From: an uncultured Actinomycetes bacterium
GTDB taxonomy: Bacteria > Actinomycetota > Geothermincolia > Geothermincolales > RBG-13-55-18
Length of the DNA stretch: 39,609 nucleotides
Direction of reading: 5' to 3'
Assembly (NCBI GenBank): GCA_937128055.1
Contig: CAKZMC010000071.1
Coordinates: 1-39,609, forward strand
Shown here: positions 1-9,557 of the stretch, in pieces
Layout: every line of letters begins with the position of its first letter
How positions within the stretch are numbered: the stretch's first letter is position 1
The notes under the pieces: generated by a model
What the model was told of the DNA's origin: nothing
What the model saw: only the letters and a program-made list of their open reading frames with translations
Databases searched by the model: none
Translations under genes and position numbers: made by a program

Positions 1-120
1 TTTTGTTTGTCGGGATGATAGGGTGGTCTCTCAATCTTTTTCAACCCGGAAAGCGCCTACTGAGACGATACAGCATCTTGCATAAACGTAACAAGCCGCG
101 CGAAGCCCCTGCGGGGGCCG

Positions 121-1701
121 TCAAGTCTCAAGCCGCATGGCCGGTAGCGGCTCCGCGCGCGGCGGGAAGAGGGGGACGGGCTTCCTCGCTCTCTCCTCGC
201 GGTAGAAATTGTAGAGCACGCTCCCCATGCCCAGGTAGAACCAGAAAAGGGTGAGCATGGGAATGGCGAAGAGCAGCCAGGCCCCGAACATGTTTGCCAT
301 GGCGAAGCCCACGATGCCCAGGATGAAGGCCTCGGCGTGGAAGTAGACGAAGGGGTCGTGGCGCGAGGCGGAACGCGCCCGCAGCAGCGTCCCCCAGTAG
401 ATGGCGAAGAGCAGCAGGAAGGCGGTGAGTCCCACCAGGCCGTGTGACACCAGGTAAGTGAGGTAGGCGTTCTCCACCGCCGCCCAGGTCTGCCGTATGT
501 TGTTCTCGATGATGCGCTGCCCCTCCATGCCCATGCCCATGCCGAAAAGGGGACGTTCCAGGAAATAATCGAAGGCTATCTTGTATGTGTACGTGCGGGC
601 CTCCACCGCTTCCTTGGCGCTGAGGCCGGAGAACCTCTTCTTCACGAAGTCCGGTGGGTGCAGCATGATGACGATGAGGGCGATGATCATGATGACCGTG
701 GCCGCGGCAAGCCACACGCGGCGGTCCATGAACCCGAAGCCGCCGTAGATGAGGGCTATGACGCCGAAGGCTACCCAGGCGGCGCGCGATCCGGTGAGGA
801 AGAGGGCCGCCAGATTGGCGCCCAGCCCCAGCAGGAGCAGGAACCAGATGAAAGTCTTGCGCCGGCGCCAGTAGAGGCTGAGCAGGCTCACGTAGAAGGG
901 CAGGGCGAAGACCAGGTATCCCCCCAGGATGTTGGGGTGGAGGAAGGTGGAATTGATGCGGTAGGCCTGCCCCTCGCTCTCCCCCGCCACGTAGTTGACC
1001 TCCTCCGGGTATCCGAGCTTTTTCAACACGTGCTCCGCGATCCACTCCGTCTTGGTCTGCCCTATGCCCTTCTGCACCAGGCCGAAGACGGCCACCGCGG
1101 TGAAGCATACGAGCATAATCACGACCAGGCGGTGGAAATCCTCGCGCGTGCGCACGATGTTGATCACGGGGAAGAAGATGTAGGCGAAGATGACGGTGCG
1201 CACGAAGCGGAAGGCCAACACCAACCCGTGCGCGCCGTTGATGATGCCGATGAAGCTGGCCAGGATGGAGGTGGCGACGTAGAGGGCGATGCCGATGATC
1301 ATGGGGCTGTATGTCTTCCATTCCGCCTTGCCGTTCGCGGCCTTGATCAACCAGGCCACGAAGGTCATGGCCATGACTATCTCCTGGAGGTTGAAATGGA
1401 TGCCGCGCTCCTCCCCCAACATGGCCACCCCGAGGCCCAGGTTCCAGGTGGGGCCGGCCTGGGGTATGACCAGGTTGAAGATGGCGAAGAGGGCTATGCC
1501 CAGCCAGAGGTGGCGGTAGATGAGCACGAAGAGGGCGCAGCCCCCGATCACCCCGCAGGCCACGATCACCGGCACGCGGGTGGAGAGCAGCCCCGCGGCG
1601 ATACCGCTTGCCGCGATCAGCGCGAGCAGCAGCGCCGTTTTGCGCGATTGCGGCAGGCCGCGCGCCTGCTCCGCGGTGGGGGCCACCTTCATGTCGCGCA
1701 C
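121..1701 (-). CDS. O-antigen ligase/polymerase family (Wzy/WaaL-like) multi-pass membrane protein
   Basis: 526-aa ORF with many hydrophobic segments and an O-antigen ligase-like core (FLTGSRAAWVAF; RPLFGMGMGMEGQRIIENN); flanked by glycosyltransferases. Confidence 0.88.
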   Translation of the reverse strand: MRDMKVAPTAEQARGLPQSRKTALLLALIAASGIAAGLLSTRVPVIVACGVIGGCALFVLIYRHLWLGIALFAIFNLVIPQAGPTWNLGLGVAMLGEERGIHFNLQEIVMAMTFVAWLIKAANGKAEWKTYSPMIIGIALYVATSILASFIGIINGAHGLVLAFRFVRTVIFAYIFFPVINIVRTREDFHRLVVIMLVCFTAVAVFGLVQKGIGQTKTEWIAEHVLKKLGYPEEVNYVAGESEGQAYRINSTFLHPNILGGYLVFALPFYVSLLSLYWRRRKTFIWFLLLLGLGANLAALFLTGSRAAWVAFGVIALIYGGFGFMDRRVWLAAATVIMIIALIVIMLHPPDFVKKRFSGLSAKEAVEARTYTYKIAFDYFLERPLFGMGMGMEGQRIIENNIRQTWAAVENAYLTYLVSHGLVGLTAFLLLFAIYWGTLLRARSASRHDPFVYFHAEAFILGIVGFAMANMFGAWLLFAIPMLTLFWFYLGMGSVLYNFYREERARKPVPLFPPRAEPLPAMRLET

Positions 1702-2846
1702 CTCCCCGCCGCACGGCGGTAGAGAGCGAGCACCGCGAGGGCGGCGCGGTCCCAGGTGAAGGAGGCCGCCCTCTCCCTGCCTCTCTCCGCGAGCTCTTCC
1801 CCGTACCCGGTATCTTCCACCAATTTTAGCATGCCCTCCGCGATCTCGTCCGGGCTACGGGGGTCCACCAGCAGCCCCGCCCCCTCCACCACCTCCGGCA
1901 GGGAGGAGGTGCGCGAGGCGAGCACCGGGGTGCCGCAGGCCATGGCCTCCAGCAGGGGGAGCCCGAATCCCTCGTAGAGGGAGACGCAAAGGAAGGCGGC
2001 GGCGCCGGAGTAGAGGGCGGGAAGGTCGTCCTCGGGGACGAAGCCGGTGAAGGTCACCATGCCTTCCAGTCCCAGCTCCTCCGTCAACCCGTCCAGGTAG
2101 GTCTCGAAGCCGCGCCGGTCGCCCGCCAGGACCATGCGGTGGGATGCCCCGTGCGCGAGCAGGAAGCGCTTGAAGGCCAGGAGCATGTTGTGCAGGTTCT
2201 TGCGGGGGTCGAAGCCTCCCAGGTAGAGAAAATAAGGGCTGTCGATCCCGTAACGCCGCAGGGTCTCCCGCAGCCGCTCCCCGTCCCGCACGGGCGCGTA
2301 TGCGGGGGTCACCCCCTCGGGCACCACCGCGATGCGTTCGGGGGGGATCTTCCAGATGCGCTCCACGTCGAGCGCCGTGTTTCGGGAGACCGCCACCACG
2401 CAACGGGCGCGGCGGGCGGCGGCGCGGTGGAAGCGCATCCAAGCCCATGCGGTGGGTCCCAGGTAGGGGCCCCGCAGCACCAGCAGGATGAGGTCGTGCA
2501 CGGTTACCAGGCTGGGGCAGGGGAGGAAGGGGGTGAGGTTGTGGTCGATGCCGTGGAAGACGTCCACGCGGGCCCTTCCCACCTCGCGGGCGTAAAGGAG
2601 GTGCTCCACCAGCATCCCCGGGTAGGAATAATTTCCCAGACAAGGCAGAGGGCACCAACGCGCGCGCCGCAGCGTTTCCCCGTCCAGCAGGGAGCTATCG
2701 GGCCGTTCCCCGTAGCCGAAGAGGAAAAACTCCAGCTCCTCCCCGGCGTTCCTCACCAGGGCCTCCACCAGCCGGGCGGTGTAGCGCCCGATCCCCCGGT
2801 AGCGGTTCGCGTTGGTGAGTCCGCGCGCGTCTATGCCCACCCTCAA
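1689..2846 (-). CDS. Glycosyltransferase family 4 (GT-B)
   Basis: MRVGIDARGLTN...RGIGRYT start; FLYLGGFDPRKNLHNML; SLYEGFGLPLLEAMACGTPVLAS GT4 signature. Confidence 0.93.
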   Translation of the reverse strand: MRVGIDARGLTNANRYRGIGRYTARLVEALVRNAGEELEFFLFGYGERPDSSLLDGETLRRARWCPLPCLGNYSYPGMLVEHLLYAREVGRARVDVFHGIDHNLTPFLPCPSLVTVHDLILLVLRGPYLGPTAWAWMRFHRAAARRARCVVAVSRNTALDVERIWKIPPERIAVVPEGVTPAYAPVRDGERLRETLRRYGIDSPYFLYLGGFDPRKNLHNMLLAFKRFLLAHGASHRMVLAGDRRGFETYLDGLTEELGLEGMVTFTGFVPEDDLPALYSGAAAFLCVSLYEGFGLPLLEAMACGTPVLASRTSSLPEVVEGAGLLVDPRSPDEIAEGMLKLVEDTGYGEELAERGRERAASFTWDRAALAVLALYRRAAGRCAT

Positions 2847-4288
2847 GCCGCCGCCCCCCCTTCTTCGCGGGGCTTAAGCGCCCGCAGGAAAAGGATCTTT
2901 CCCCGCGTTCTGAGCAGGGGCAATTTCGCGAGGGAGAGGAAGAAGCCCTGCTCCCTACGGTAGAGGGCGGGGAGCCTGAGGTCGGGGAAGAGGGTGGCCA
3001 CCTCCTCCACGCGGAAACCGCAGCTTTCCACCAGCGAGCTCAGTGCGCGGGGGGTGAAGGTGAGACGAGGCGCGGGCACCGGCCTCGGCTCCAATCCCCG
3101 GTAAAGGCCGTTGCGGGCCGCCAGCACCAGAGCGCCGCCCGCCTTGAGCACCCGCCTCCACTCGCGCAGGAAGGCCCCCGGGCTCTCGGCGTAGTCCAGG
3201 GTGAACTGGGCGGCGAGGGCGTCGAAGCTCCCGTCCGCGAAAGGGAGCGAGAGGGGATCACCCGCGAGGCGCCGGTAATTCTCTCCCGGCAGCTCCTCCA
3301 GCCCGCCCTCCCCACGTCCGCGCGGCGCCGGTTCCAACCAGGTGACCTCCACCCCGGCCAGGCGGGAGAGGCGTTTTGCCAGCATCCCCTCCGCTTCGCC
3401 CACCAGGAGCACGCGGCTATCGCGGGCGGGGCGCAGGAGCTTCGCCACCCGTTCCACCCGCAGCGCCGCCTCGTGTCCCCCCGGGCGCGGGCGGGCCACC
3501 GCCATGAGGCTGGTGCAGAAGAAGTAGCCGAGGGGGCGGGCGAAGAGGACTTTCATTGCCAGTTTCTCCCATGGAGCGGGATGGATGCCCGGGAAAAAGC
3601 TGCGCGGCATGATGGAGGCGCGGAACCCCGCCGCCCGCAGCCCCCGCTGGAGGCTCCAGGGGCTCTGCTCGTTCACGTGCATGACGTCGTCGTACTGGCC
3701 GCGCAGGCTTTCCGGGAACTCGCGCCGCAGGAGCAGCCTGGCCGCTCCCCGCACCAGGGGGTAGCCGAAGCGGTAGAACCAGGTGTTGGGCCCCGTGTGC
3801 ACTATGAGCATCCCGCCCGGGCGCAGCACACGCTTCACCTCCGCCAGGGTGCTCTCGATCTCGTGCGGGTGCAGGTGCTCGTAAACATCCACGAAGAAGG
3901 CGACGTCGAAGGAACCGTCGGGGAAAGCCAGGCCCTTGGCGTCGGAAAGCATAAACTCCACCCTTGCGCGCGCCTCCTCGTCCAGCAGGTTGCGGCGCTC
4001 CCGCGAGAGCTCCATGGCGGCCTCCGCGTAGTCGAGGCCCACCGCGCGGGCGCCCCGCCTCGCCGCCTCGCACGCCAGCTCGCCCCTCCCGCAGCCGATG
4101 TCCAGTACCCACTTTCCCGAGAGGTCCCCCGCTGCGTCCAGCGCCTCCCGGATGCGTTCGGGGATTTTTTCCAGGCCCGAGGCGAAGATGTCGTAGCCCT
4201 CGCAGTCGGTGGTGAAATACTGCCGCGTGTAGAGGTCCGGGGACACCGGCTCGGGGAGCCTTCCCTCCTCATGGGCCATGGAAATCAC
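2843..4288 (-). CDS. Class I SAM-dependent methyltransferase, two tandem methyltransferase-like domains
   Basis: N-domain motif VLDIGCGRGELA and DVYEHLHPHE; C-domain LPFADGSFDALAAQFTLDYAESPGAFLREWRRVLKAGGALVL; 4-nt overlap with the next gene. Confidence 0.88.
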   Translation of the reverse strand: MISMAHEEGRLPEPVSPDLYTRQYFTTDCEGYDIFASGLEKIPERIREALDAAGDLSGKWVLDIGCGRGELACEAARRGARAVGLDYAEAAMELSRERRNLLDEEARARVEFMLSDAKGLAFPDGSFDVAFFVDVYEHLHPHEIESTLAEVKRVLRPGGMLIVHTGPNTWFYRFGYPLVRGAARLLLRREFPESLRGQYDDVMHVNEQSPWSLQRGLRAAGFRASIMPRSFFPGIHPAPWEKLAMKVLFARPLGYFFCTSLMAVARPRPGGHEAALRVERVAKLLRPARDSRVLLVGEAEGMLAKRLSRLAGVEVTWLEPAPRGRGEGGLEELPGENYRRLAGDPLSLPFADGSFDALAAQFTLDYAESPGAFLREWRRVLKAGGALVLAARNGLYRGLEPRPVPAPRLTFTPRALSSLVESCGFRVEEVATLFPDLRLPALYRREQGFFLSLAKLPLLRTRGKILFLRALKPREEGGAAA

Positions 4289-4342
4289 CCCGCGTCGCGA
4301 AGCCCTTCAGGCGGCTGCGGGCTGCCCCTCGCCTGCCCCGAC

Positions 4343-5392
4343 CTACAAGTACTTCTCGAACCAGGAGAACATAAGCTCCCATACCTCCTGCCTTCCCCGG
4401 GGGTCGTTCACGCAGTGCGCCTCGTTGGGGTATATCTTCAGTTCCGCCGTTTTTCCCGCCGCAAGCAGGGCATCGTACATGCGGCGGGCCTGGCTCACGG
4501 GGCAGAGCGGGTCCTTTTCGCCGTGGATGAGCAGGACGGCCGCACGCGTCGAAGAGGCGTAGTTGAGAGCCGATCGCACCGCGTACTCCTCCGGCATCTC
4601 CTCGGGGGTGCCGCCCGCCATGGGCAGCAGCTGGTCCACCAGGGACCTTATCTGCGCGTCATCGTTGTTCACCGCGTTGTAGTAGAGGTCCGCCGCGTCG
4701 TAGAAGCCCGCCTCCGCCACAACCGCCTTGATGCGGGGGTCCCGCTCCGCGGCCAGCATGGATACCGCCGCGCCGTGGCTCTGTCCGTACATCCCTATGC
4801 GCCCGTCCTCCACCAGGCCTCGCGACACCAGGTAGTCCACGGCGGCGATGACGTCGTCCACCTCTCCCTTGGCCCCCTCGTGGGAGCCCTGCGATTCGCC
4901 GCTGCCCCGGAAATCGGGGTTGAAGACCAGGTACCCGCGGTCTCGGATGAGAAGGGCCACGTCGCTGAAGTCGCCCGCCGTCCCGAAGCCGGCGTGGTTT
5001 ACGATGACCGCGGGCCAAGGGCCGTCGCCGCTGGTGGGGCGGAAGAGGAGGCCGGACACCGGGAGGCCGTCCAGGCTCGTGTAATAAACCCGCTCCGCCG
5101 CCAGCTCCAGGTTGGAAAGGAGGCGGTAAACCTCGTCCACCAGCTTCCCCGCGCGGGAAAAATCGCCGTTGTTGTAGGCGTCCAGGGCCTCCAGCCACTT
5201 GGCGCGCGCCTGGCGCACGTCGTACCCCTGGTTGGCCTTCTGGCTTATCTCGTTGGCGGCGGCCAGGCCGCGCACGGTGACTCCTACCTGGCTGATGATC
5301 CTGGTCAGCGAGCAACCGCAGCCGCCGGCAAGCAGGGCCGTGCTCAGTATGAGGAACGCCGCGAGCGCAAGCTTCCACCGGCCTTTTCTCAT
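4343..5392 (-). CDS. Alpha/beta hydrolase (dienelactone hydrolase/S9-like), predicted lipoprotein
   Basis: N-terminal signal with LLAGGCG lipobox; GQSHGA nucleophile elbow; LLIHGEKDPLCP and EAHCV; start placed at MRKGRWK preceded by AAGGAG. Confidence 0.82.
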   Translation of the reverse strand: MRKGRWKLALAAFLILSTALLAGGCGCSLTRIISQVGVTVRGLAAANEISQKANQGYDVRQARAKWLEALDAYNNGDFSRAGKLVDEVYRLLSNLELAAERVYYTSLDGLPVSGLLFRPTSGDGPWPAVIVNHAGFGTAGDFSDVALLIRDRGYLVFNPDFRGSGESQGSHEGAKGEVDDVIAAVDYLVSRGLVEDGRIGMYGQSHGAAVSMLAAERDPRIKAVVAEAGFYDAADLYYNAVNNDDAQIRSLVDQLLPMAGGTPEEMPEEYAVRSALNYASSTRAAVLLIHGEKDPLCPVSQARRMYDALLAAGKTAELKIYPNEAHCVNDPRGRQEVWELMFSWFEKYL

Positions 5393-5450
5393 TCCGCTCC
5401 TTTCCGTGGTGGTTCCTGTCCCGCTCCCGCCTATCATTATCTCATCTCCC

Positions 5451-7181
5451 TCACACGCTGAGCAGCTCATTCAGCTTTCGCAGGTCCCTCCTCCTGAAAG
5501 CCCCCGCCGCCATGCCCGCCACCAGGTAGACGGCGGCGAGGATCAGGGCGAGGATGAGGGCGTGCCGGAAAGACGATGCGAAGGACTCCCCTCCCTTCCC
5601 CAGCACCCGGTATAGGACGAAGGAGGCTCCGTAGAGCGTTCCCGTGACCACGAGCGGGGCTCCCGCGAGCCTCAGCGGGTTGAGGCGGTAAGAGAGCTCC
5701 CGCGAGAGCAGCCAGGCGAGGACCAGGAAGACCACGCATTCGCTCACCAGCACGGTTATCGCCGCGCCCGTGTAGCCCCAGAAAGGGATGGTCGCGAAAT
5801 CCAGCCCCGCCTTCAGGAGGACGGAGAAGACCACCAGCTTGGAGATCTCCTTCTGGCGGTCGATGACGATGAAGAAGGGGAAACATATGGCGGTCATGAA
5901 GGTGAAGTTCATGGCCGCCATGGTCAGCCAGGCCGCGTGCCAGGCCGTGATGAACTGGTGTTCCTGGATCACCAAGATGGGCCGGGCCAGGACGGGCAGG
6001 ATGACCACCAGCGGGGCTATGAGGAGCAGGGCGTAGCGCAGCAGCCGTTCCCATATCTCGCCCAGCCGCTGGGGATGCTTTCCGGCCACCTTGGACACCG
6101 CGGGCAGGACGGCCATGTTGATGGCCAGGGTGAGGAAGACGAAGGCCTTGGCGAACATGCCGGCTGCCCCGTAGAGGCCCACCTCCGTATCGCCCTTCAG
6201 CCAGGAGAGTATGGGGATGTCGATGCCCGCGTAGACGACCACCCCCGCGGCGACCACCGCCAGCGGCCAGGCACTGCCCAGCAGGTAGCGCCAGAGGGCG
6301 GGGTCCAGGGTGAAGAAGGCGAAGCGGCGTGGCGCCGCCGTCTCGCCGGGCGGGGAGGCCGCGATGCCCCGGGGGACTCCCCCGCTCCCCTCCCCCGCTG
6401 CGCCCTCCTCCAGCCCCGGCGCTTCCTCCTCCGCGATGGCCGCGTAGGAGTAGTCGGCGAGCAGGGCCTCCACGGGCGCCTCCGACCCCATTTCGGGGGC
6501 GCGCAGGATGGCCTCCGCGGCGGCATAGCCCCGGTAGTCCCTTGCGGCGGCCTCCTGCCTCCTCAACAATCTCCGGTACAGGGGGTAGAGGTGGAGGAGG
6601 GAATAGACGTAGGTGAGTATGTAGATGAGCATCAGCCAGACGAGGATGTTGCTCCACCCGGCGCTGATCACATAGATGCTCAGCCCCACCCTCAGGACGC
6701 CCATCATCAGGTATACGCCGGAGACGAGGACCAGCCTCTCCAGGGCGATGAAGTTCTCTGCCAGGGAGTTGGAGAGCGGTTGCTCCACCAGGAGGCTGAA
6801 GGAGATGGCGAAGACCACCCAGAACTTCTCGCCCCCCAGCGCTCCTCCCCCCTGCGCGGCCGTGCTCACCAGGTTGGTCACCATGAGCAGGGCGAAGGCC
6901 GCGCATCCCAGGATGAGGCGGATGGAGACGATGTTGGCGAGGTAGCGGCGCATGCGCGAATCGTCCTGCGAGATGTCGCGTATGGAGATGTTGCCGAGGC
7001 CGAAGTCCGGGATGACCTGGAAGATGGTGTAGAGGGCGAAGGCGTAGTTGTATATGCCGGCCCTCTCCGGGCCCAGATTGCGGTTGATCAGGATGGCCAG
7101 GAGGAAAGTGAGTCCCGAGGTGACCACCTTTGCCGCCACCAGGGCAGCCGTGTTCCTGGTAAGGCGGCCCACTCTCTCCAC
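5451..7181 (-). CDS. Polysaccharide flippase (Wzx/MOP superfamily)
   Basis: Within the 900-aa ORF only the part from VERVGRLTRNTAALVAAKVVTSGLTFLLAILINRNLGPERAGIYNYAFALY is flippase-like; upstream residues are low-complexity read-through; GTG start proposed at 7181. Confidence 0.85.
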   Translation of the reverse strand: MERVGRLTRNTAALVAAKVVTSGLTFLLAILINRNLGPERAGIYNYAFALYTIFQVIPDFGLGNISIRDISQDDSRMRRYLANIVSIRLILGCAAFALLMVTNLVSTAAQGGGALGGEKFWVVFAISFSLLVEQPLSNSLAENFIALERLVLVSGVYLMMGVLRVGLSIYVISAGWSNILVWLMLIYILTYVYSLLHLYPLYRRLLRRQEAAARDYRGYAAAEAILRAPEMGSEAPVEALLADYSYAAIAEEEAPGLEEGAAGEGSGGVPRGIAASPPGETAAPRRFAFFTLDPALWRYLLGSAWPLAVVAAGVVVYAGIDIPILSWLKGDTEVGLYGAAGMFAKAFVFLTLAINMAVLPAVSKVAGKHPQRLGEIWERLLRYALLLIAPLVVILPVLARPILVIQEHQFITAWHAAWLTMAAMNFTFMTAICFPFFIVIDRQKEISKLVVFSVLLKAGLDFATIPFWGYTGAAITVLVSECVVFLVLAWLLSRELSYRLNPLRLAGAPLVVTGTLYGASFVLYRVLGKGGESFASSFRHALILALILAAVYLVAGMAAGAFRRRDLRKLNELLSV

Positions 7182-7375
7182 TTCACCACGTCCTTCGTTC
7201 TTTTTGCGTCCCGTGTTCGGCGGGCGGAGCGCGACCGCCTCCTTTACCGCAAACGGCCTCGGGTGGCGCCGCCCCGCATCCGAGCGGGAAAGCAAGGTCG
7301 CCGCCTTCGGCCTGCGCCTTCGCGCTGCGCCCCCCTTTGGCCTACGGCGCGACCCTCTTCTTCGCCCGGCTTCCC

Positions 7376-9397
7376 TTAACCGTCTCCGCCGCGCCTCTGC
7401 CTGTCCTCCCGCGCCTGCAGGCGGAGGCGGTGTTTTTCCTTGCGCTTCAGGTCCCCGCCGCCCGCCGCGCTGCCACCCGCCTCTCCCTCTTGCGTCGCTC
7501 CCCCCGCGCCGGGATCCGCGGCGCCCCGGGGCGGCGAGACGGCGCCGGCCTCGATGAGCAGGTCCTGCAGGTGCCGCTGCGCCTCCGCTTCGCTCATGCC
7601 GGCGAACTCGCCCTCCCTGCGCATCATCCTTATGATGGAATCGGTGATGCGCGCCACGCTTTCCTCGCCGATGCGGTAGCGGCGCAGGAATGCATGGTAA
7701 TAAGTGGTAATGGCGGCGGTGGCCGTCCCCCTCACCTCGGGCTTCTCGGAGTTGAGGGCGCGCAGCCAGTTCTTGGGGATGGGCTCGCCCTTCTCTCCCA
7801 TGCGGCGGAATTCCTCCATGGTCTTTTCCTCCCGCTGCGCGGGTTCCTGGCCCGCTTCGCGAGGCTCTTTCGCCGCGCGCGCTCGCGCGGCGTCCGCGCG
7901 CGCGCTTTCTCCCGCGGGCGCCGCGGCAGTTGCGGGGGCGGGGGGTGTGGCGGCGGTGGCCGTCGCCACGCGCTCCTTCCGTGCCGGGCCGGCGGCGGGC
8001 GCGGCGACGCGCGCTCCGGCCGCGGCGCGCTGAGCGGCGGGTGACACCCGTTCCCGTTCCTTCATCTTCACGTTTGCCAGGGCTACCCCGGTGGGCACGA
8101 TGCCCAGCAGGCGCAGGTTGTGCATGGCCTCCAGAGCCGCTTTCCTGGTGCAAAGCCCGGCGTCGATGAAGACCAGGCAGGCCTGGGCTTGGGCCGCCAC
8201 CACCGCGGCGTCCATGGAGCCCGCCAGGGGCGGGGCGTAGAGCACCACCTGGTCGTAGACGCCCTCCAGCTCGCGAAGGTTGTAGGAGAAGGAGGGCAGC
8301 GAGAGCAGGTCGGTGGAATTTTCCCTGCGGGAGCCGGAGGGGAGCAGCGAGAGGTTGGGGATCTTGCTGGCGAGGACACGGCTTTTCAGGTCGCCGTCGC
8401 CGGAGAGGGCCTCCGAGAGGCCGGGCTTGCCGGTGACCCCCAAGAGGCCGCTGAGGGAACCCGCGCGCAGGTCGCAGTCCACCAGCAGGGTATCCCTCCC
8501 CGTGGCGGCGATGCTCATGGCCAGGTTGGCCGCCATCGCCGGGCCCGCCTCGAAGGGTATGGCGGCCACGGCCAGGATGGACCTGGGCGCCTCCCCCTTG
8601 CGGGTGAGGATGAGCCCCGAGCGCAGTTCCGAGTATGCTTCCCAGGTCCGCGATCCCTCGCCGAAGGAGGGCAGCAGCTTTAGCGCCTTATCCCACTTTT
8701 CGCGTGGCAGGATTCCCAGCACCGGGAGCCCGAGCAGCTCTTCCGTCTCCTGTGGCGTGCGGAAGTGGGGGTCGAAATATTCTATAAGCACGGCGATGGT
8801 GAGCCCCAGCACCAGCCCCACGAAAGCCCCCAGGCCCAGGTAGACGAGGGGCTTGGGCTGGGTGGGTTTGCTCGGAGGCACCGCGCGGTTGGTGAAGACC
8901 ATGGTGCCGTTGAGGAGCAGGGACTTGAGGTTGTCGTCGAAGAACTCGTTGGCCTCGCTCTTGAGGGTCTTGAGGGCCAGCACCTCTCCCCAGGTATTGG
9001 CGATGTCCGCCACGCGCGTGGGGCTTATGTCCGAGACGGTTATCTTGATGGAGGTGGAGTTGGTTTCGGGAACGGCGCTCACCTTGTTCAGGAGTTCCTC
9101 GGGCGCGATATCGACCCCCTCCTGCGCGAGGCGCTTGCTCACCGCCTCCGCGACGTCCAGGCCCTCGGCGTAGTTGGCAATGGAGCGCACCAGCACGACG
9201 TATGAGGCCTGGATGGTGGCGTCGGGGAGCTTGGTGGTGGGGTTGTTCGGCGCCATGGCGGAAACGGCTATCTCCACCTTGTAAAGGGGGTCCTGCGTCT
9301 GGGTGATTATGGCCGCCACCAGCAGGGAGATGAGGAGTAAGGCGATGACGATCCATGCCCGCTTCACGATGGCGCGCCCTATGTCAGCGAACTTCAT
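7376..9397 (-). CDS. Wzz/chain-length determinant with BY-kinase-like (apparently degenerate) domain and a C-terminal extension
   Basis: N-terminal TM + periplasmic Wzz region, second TM with PSKPTQPKPLVYLGLGAFVGLVLGL, then ParA/BY-kinase fold with LLVDCDLR; start at MKFADIGRAIVKRAW. Confidence 0.85.
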   Translation of the reverse strand: MKFADIGRAIVKRAWIVIALLLISLLVAAIITQTQDPLYKVEIAVSAMAPNNPTTKLPDATIQASYVVLVRSIANYAEGLDVAEAVSKRLAQEGVDIAPEELLNKVSAVPETNSTSIKITVSDISPTRVADIANTWGEVLALKTLKSEANEFFDDNLKSLLLNGTMVFTNRAVPPSKPTQPKPLVYLGLGAFVGLVLGLTIAVLIEYFDPHFRTPQETEELLGLPVLGILPREKWDKALKLLPSFGEGSRTWEAYSELRSGLILTRKGEAPRSILAVAAIPFEAGPAMAANLAMSIAATGRDTLLVDCDLRAGSLSGLLGVTGKPGLSEALSGDGDLKSRVLASKIPNLSLLPSGSRRENSTDLLSLPSFSYNLRELEGVYDQVVLYAPPLAGSMDAAVVAAQAQACLVFIDAGLCTRKAALEAMHNLRLLGIVPTGVALANVKMKERERVSPAAQRAAAGARVAAPAAGPARKERVATATAATPPAPATAAAPAGESARADAARARAAKEPREAGQEPAQREEKTMEEFRRMGEKGEPIPKNWLRALNSEKPEVRGTATAAITTYYHAFLRRYRIGEESVARITDSIIRMMRREGEFAGMSEAEAQRHLQDLLIEAGAVSPPRGAADPGAGGATQEGEAGGSAAGGGDLKRKEKHRLRLQAREDRQRRGGDG

Positions 9398-9551
9398 TCG
9401 AAAGCCCTTCCTCTTACCGTTCCTTGCTCCGCCCCTTCCGTCCGTTCCCTCGTCTCGTCCACCTCCACCTGCCGCCTCGCGCATAGCCCGCAAGTAAATA
9501 TATCGGTCCGCGCGTCAGGTACTTTATTTTTCGCTGCCCGTTTCAGGGTCC

Positions 9552-9557
9552 ATTATA
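9552..9557 (-). promoter_or_regulatory. Candidate extended -10 (TGCTATAAT) for the leftward polysaccharide operon
   Basis: Reverse complement reads CCTGCTATAATGG in the intergenic region upstream of the Wzz gene; no clear -35. Confidence 0.45.

Noticed and set aside
106-120. GCCCC-TGC-GGGGGC hairpin after the O-antigen ligase stop as terminator
   Set aside because: Short stem with no T-tract on the minus strand; too weak to call
658-1722. 354-aa plus-strand ORF
   Set aside because: Antisense to the O-antigen ligase gene; highly acidic/His-rich with no domain-like pattern
3473-5461. 662-aa plus-strand ORF antisense to the methyltransferase and hydrolase genes
   Set aside because: Low-complexity, His/Gly/Arg-rich translation typical of antisense frames in high-GC DNA; both minus-strand genes have clear family motifs
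5937-7379. 480-aa plus-strand ORF
   Set aside because: Antisense frame of the flippase gene; compositionally artefactual
7182-8153. N-terminal 300+ residues of the 900-aa minus-strand ORF 5451..8153
   Set aside because: Overlaps the Wzz gene C-terminus in another frame and is Arg/Gly-rich; flippase similarity starts only near 7181
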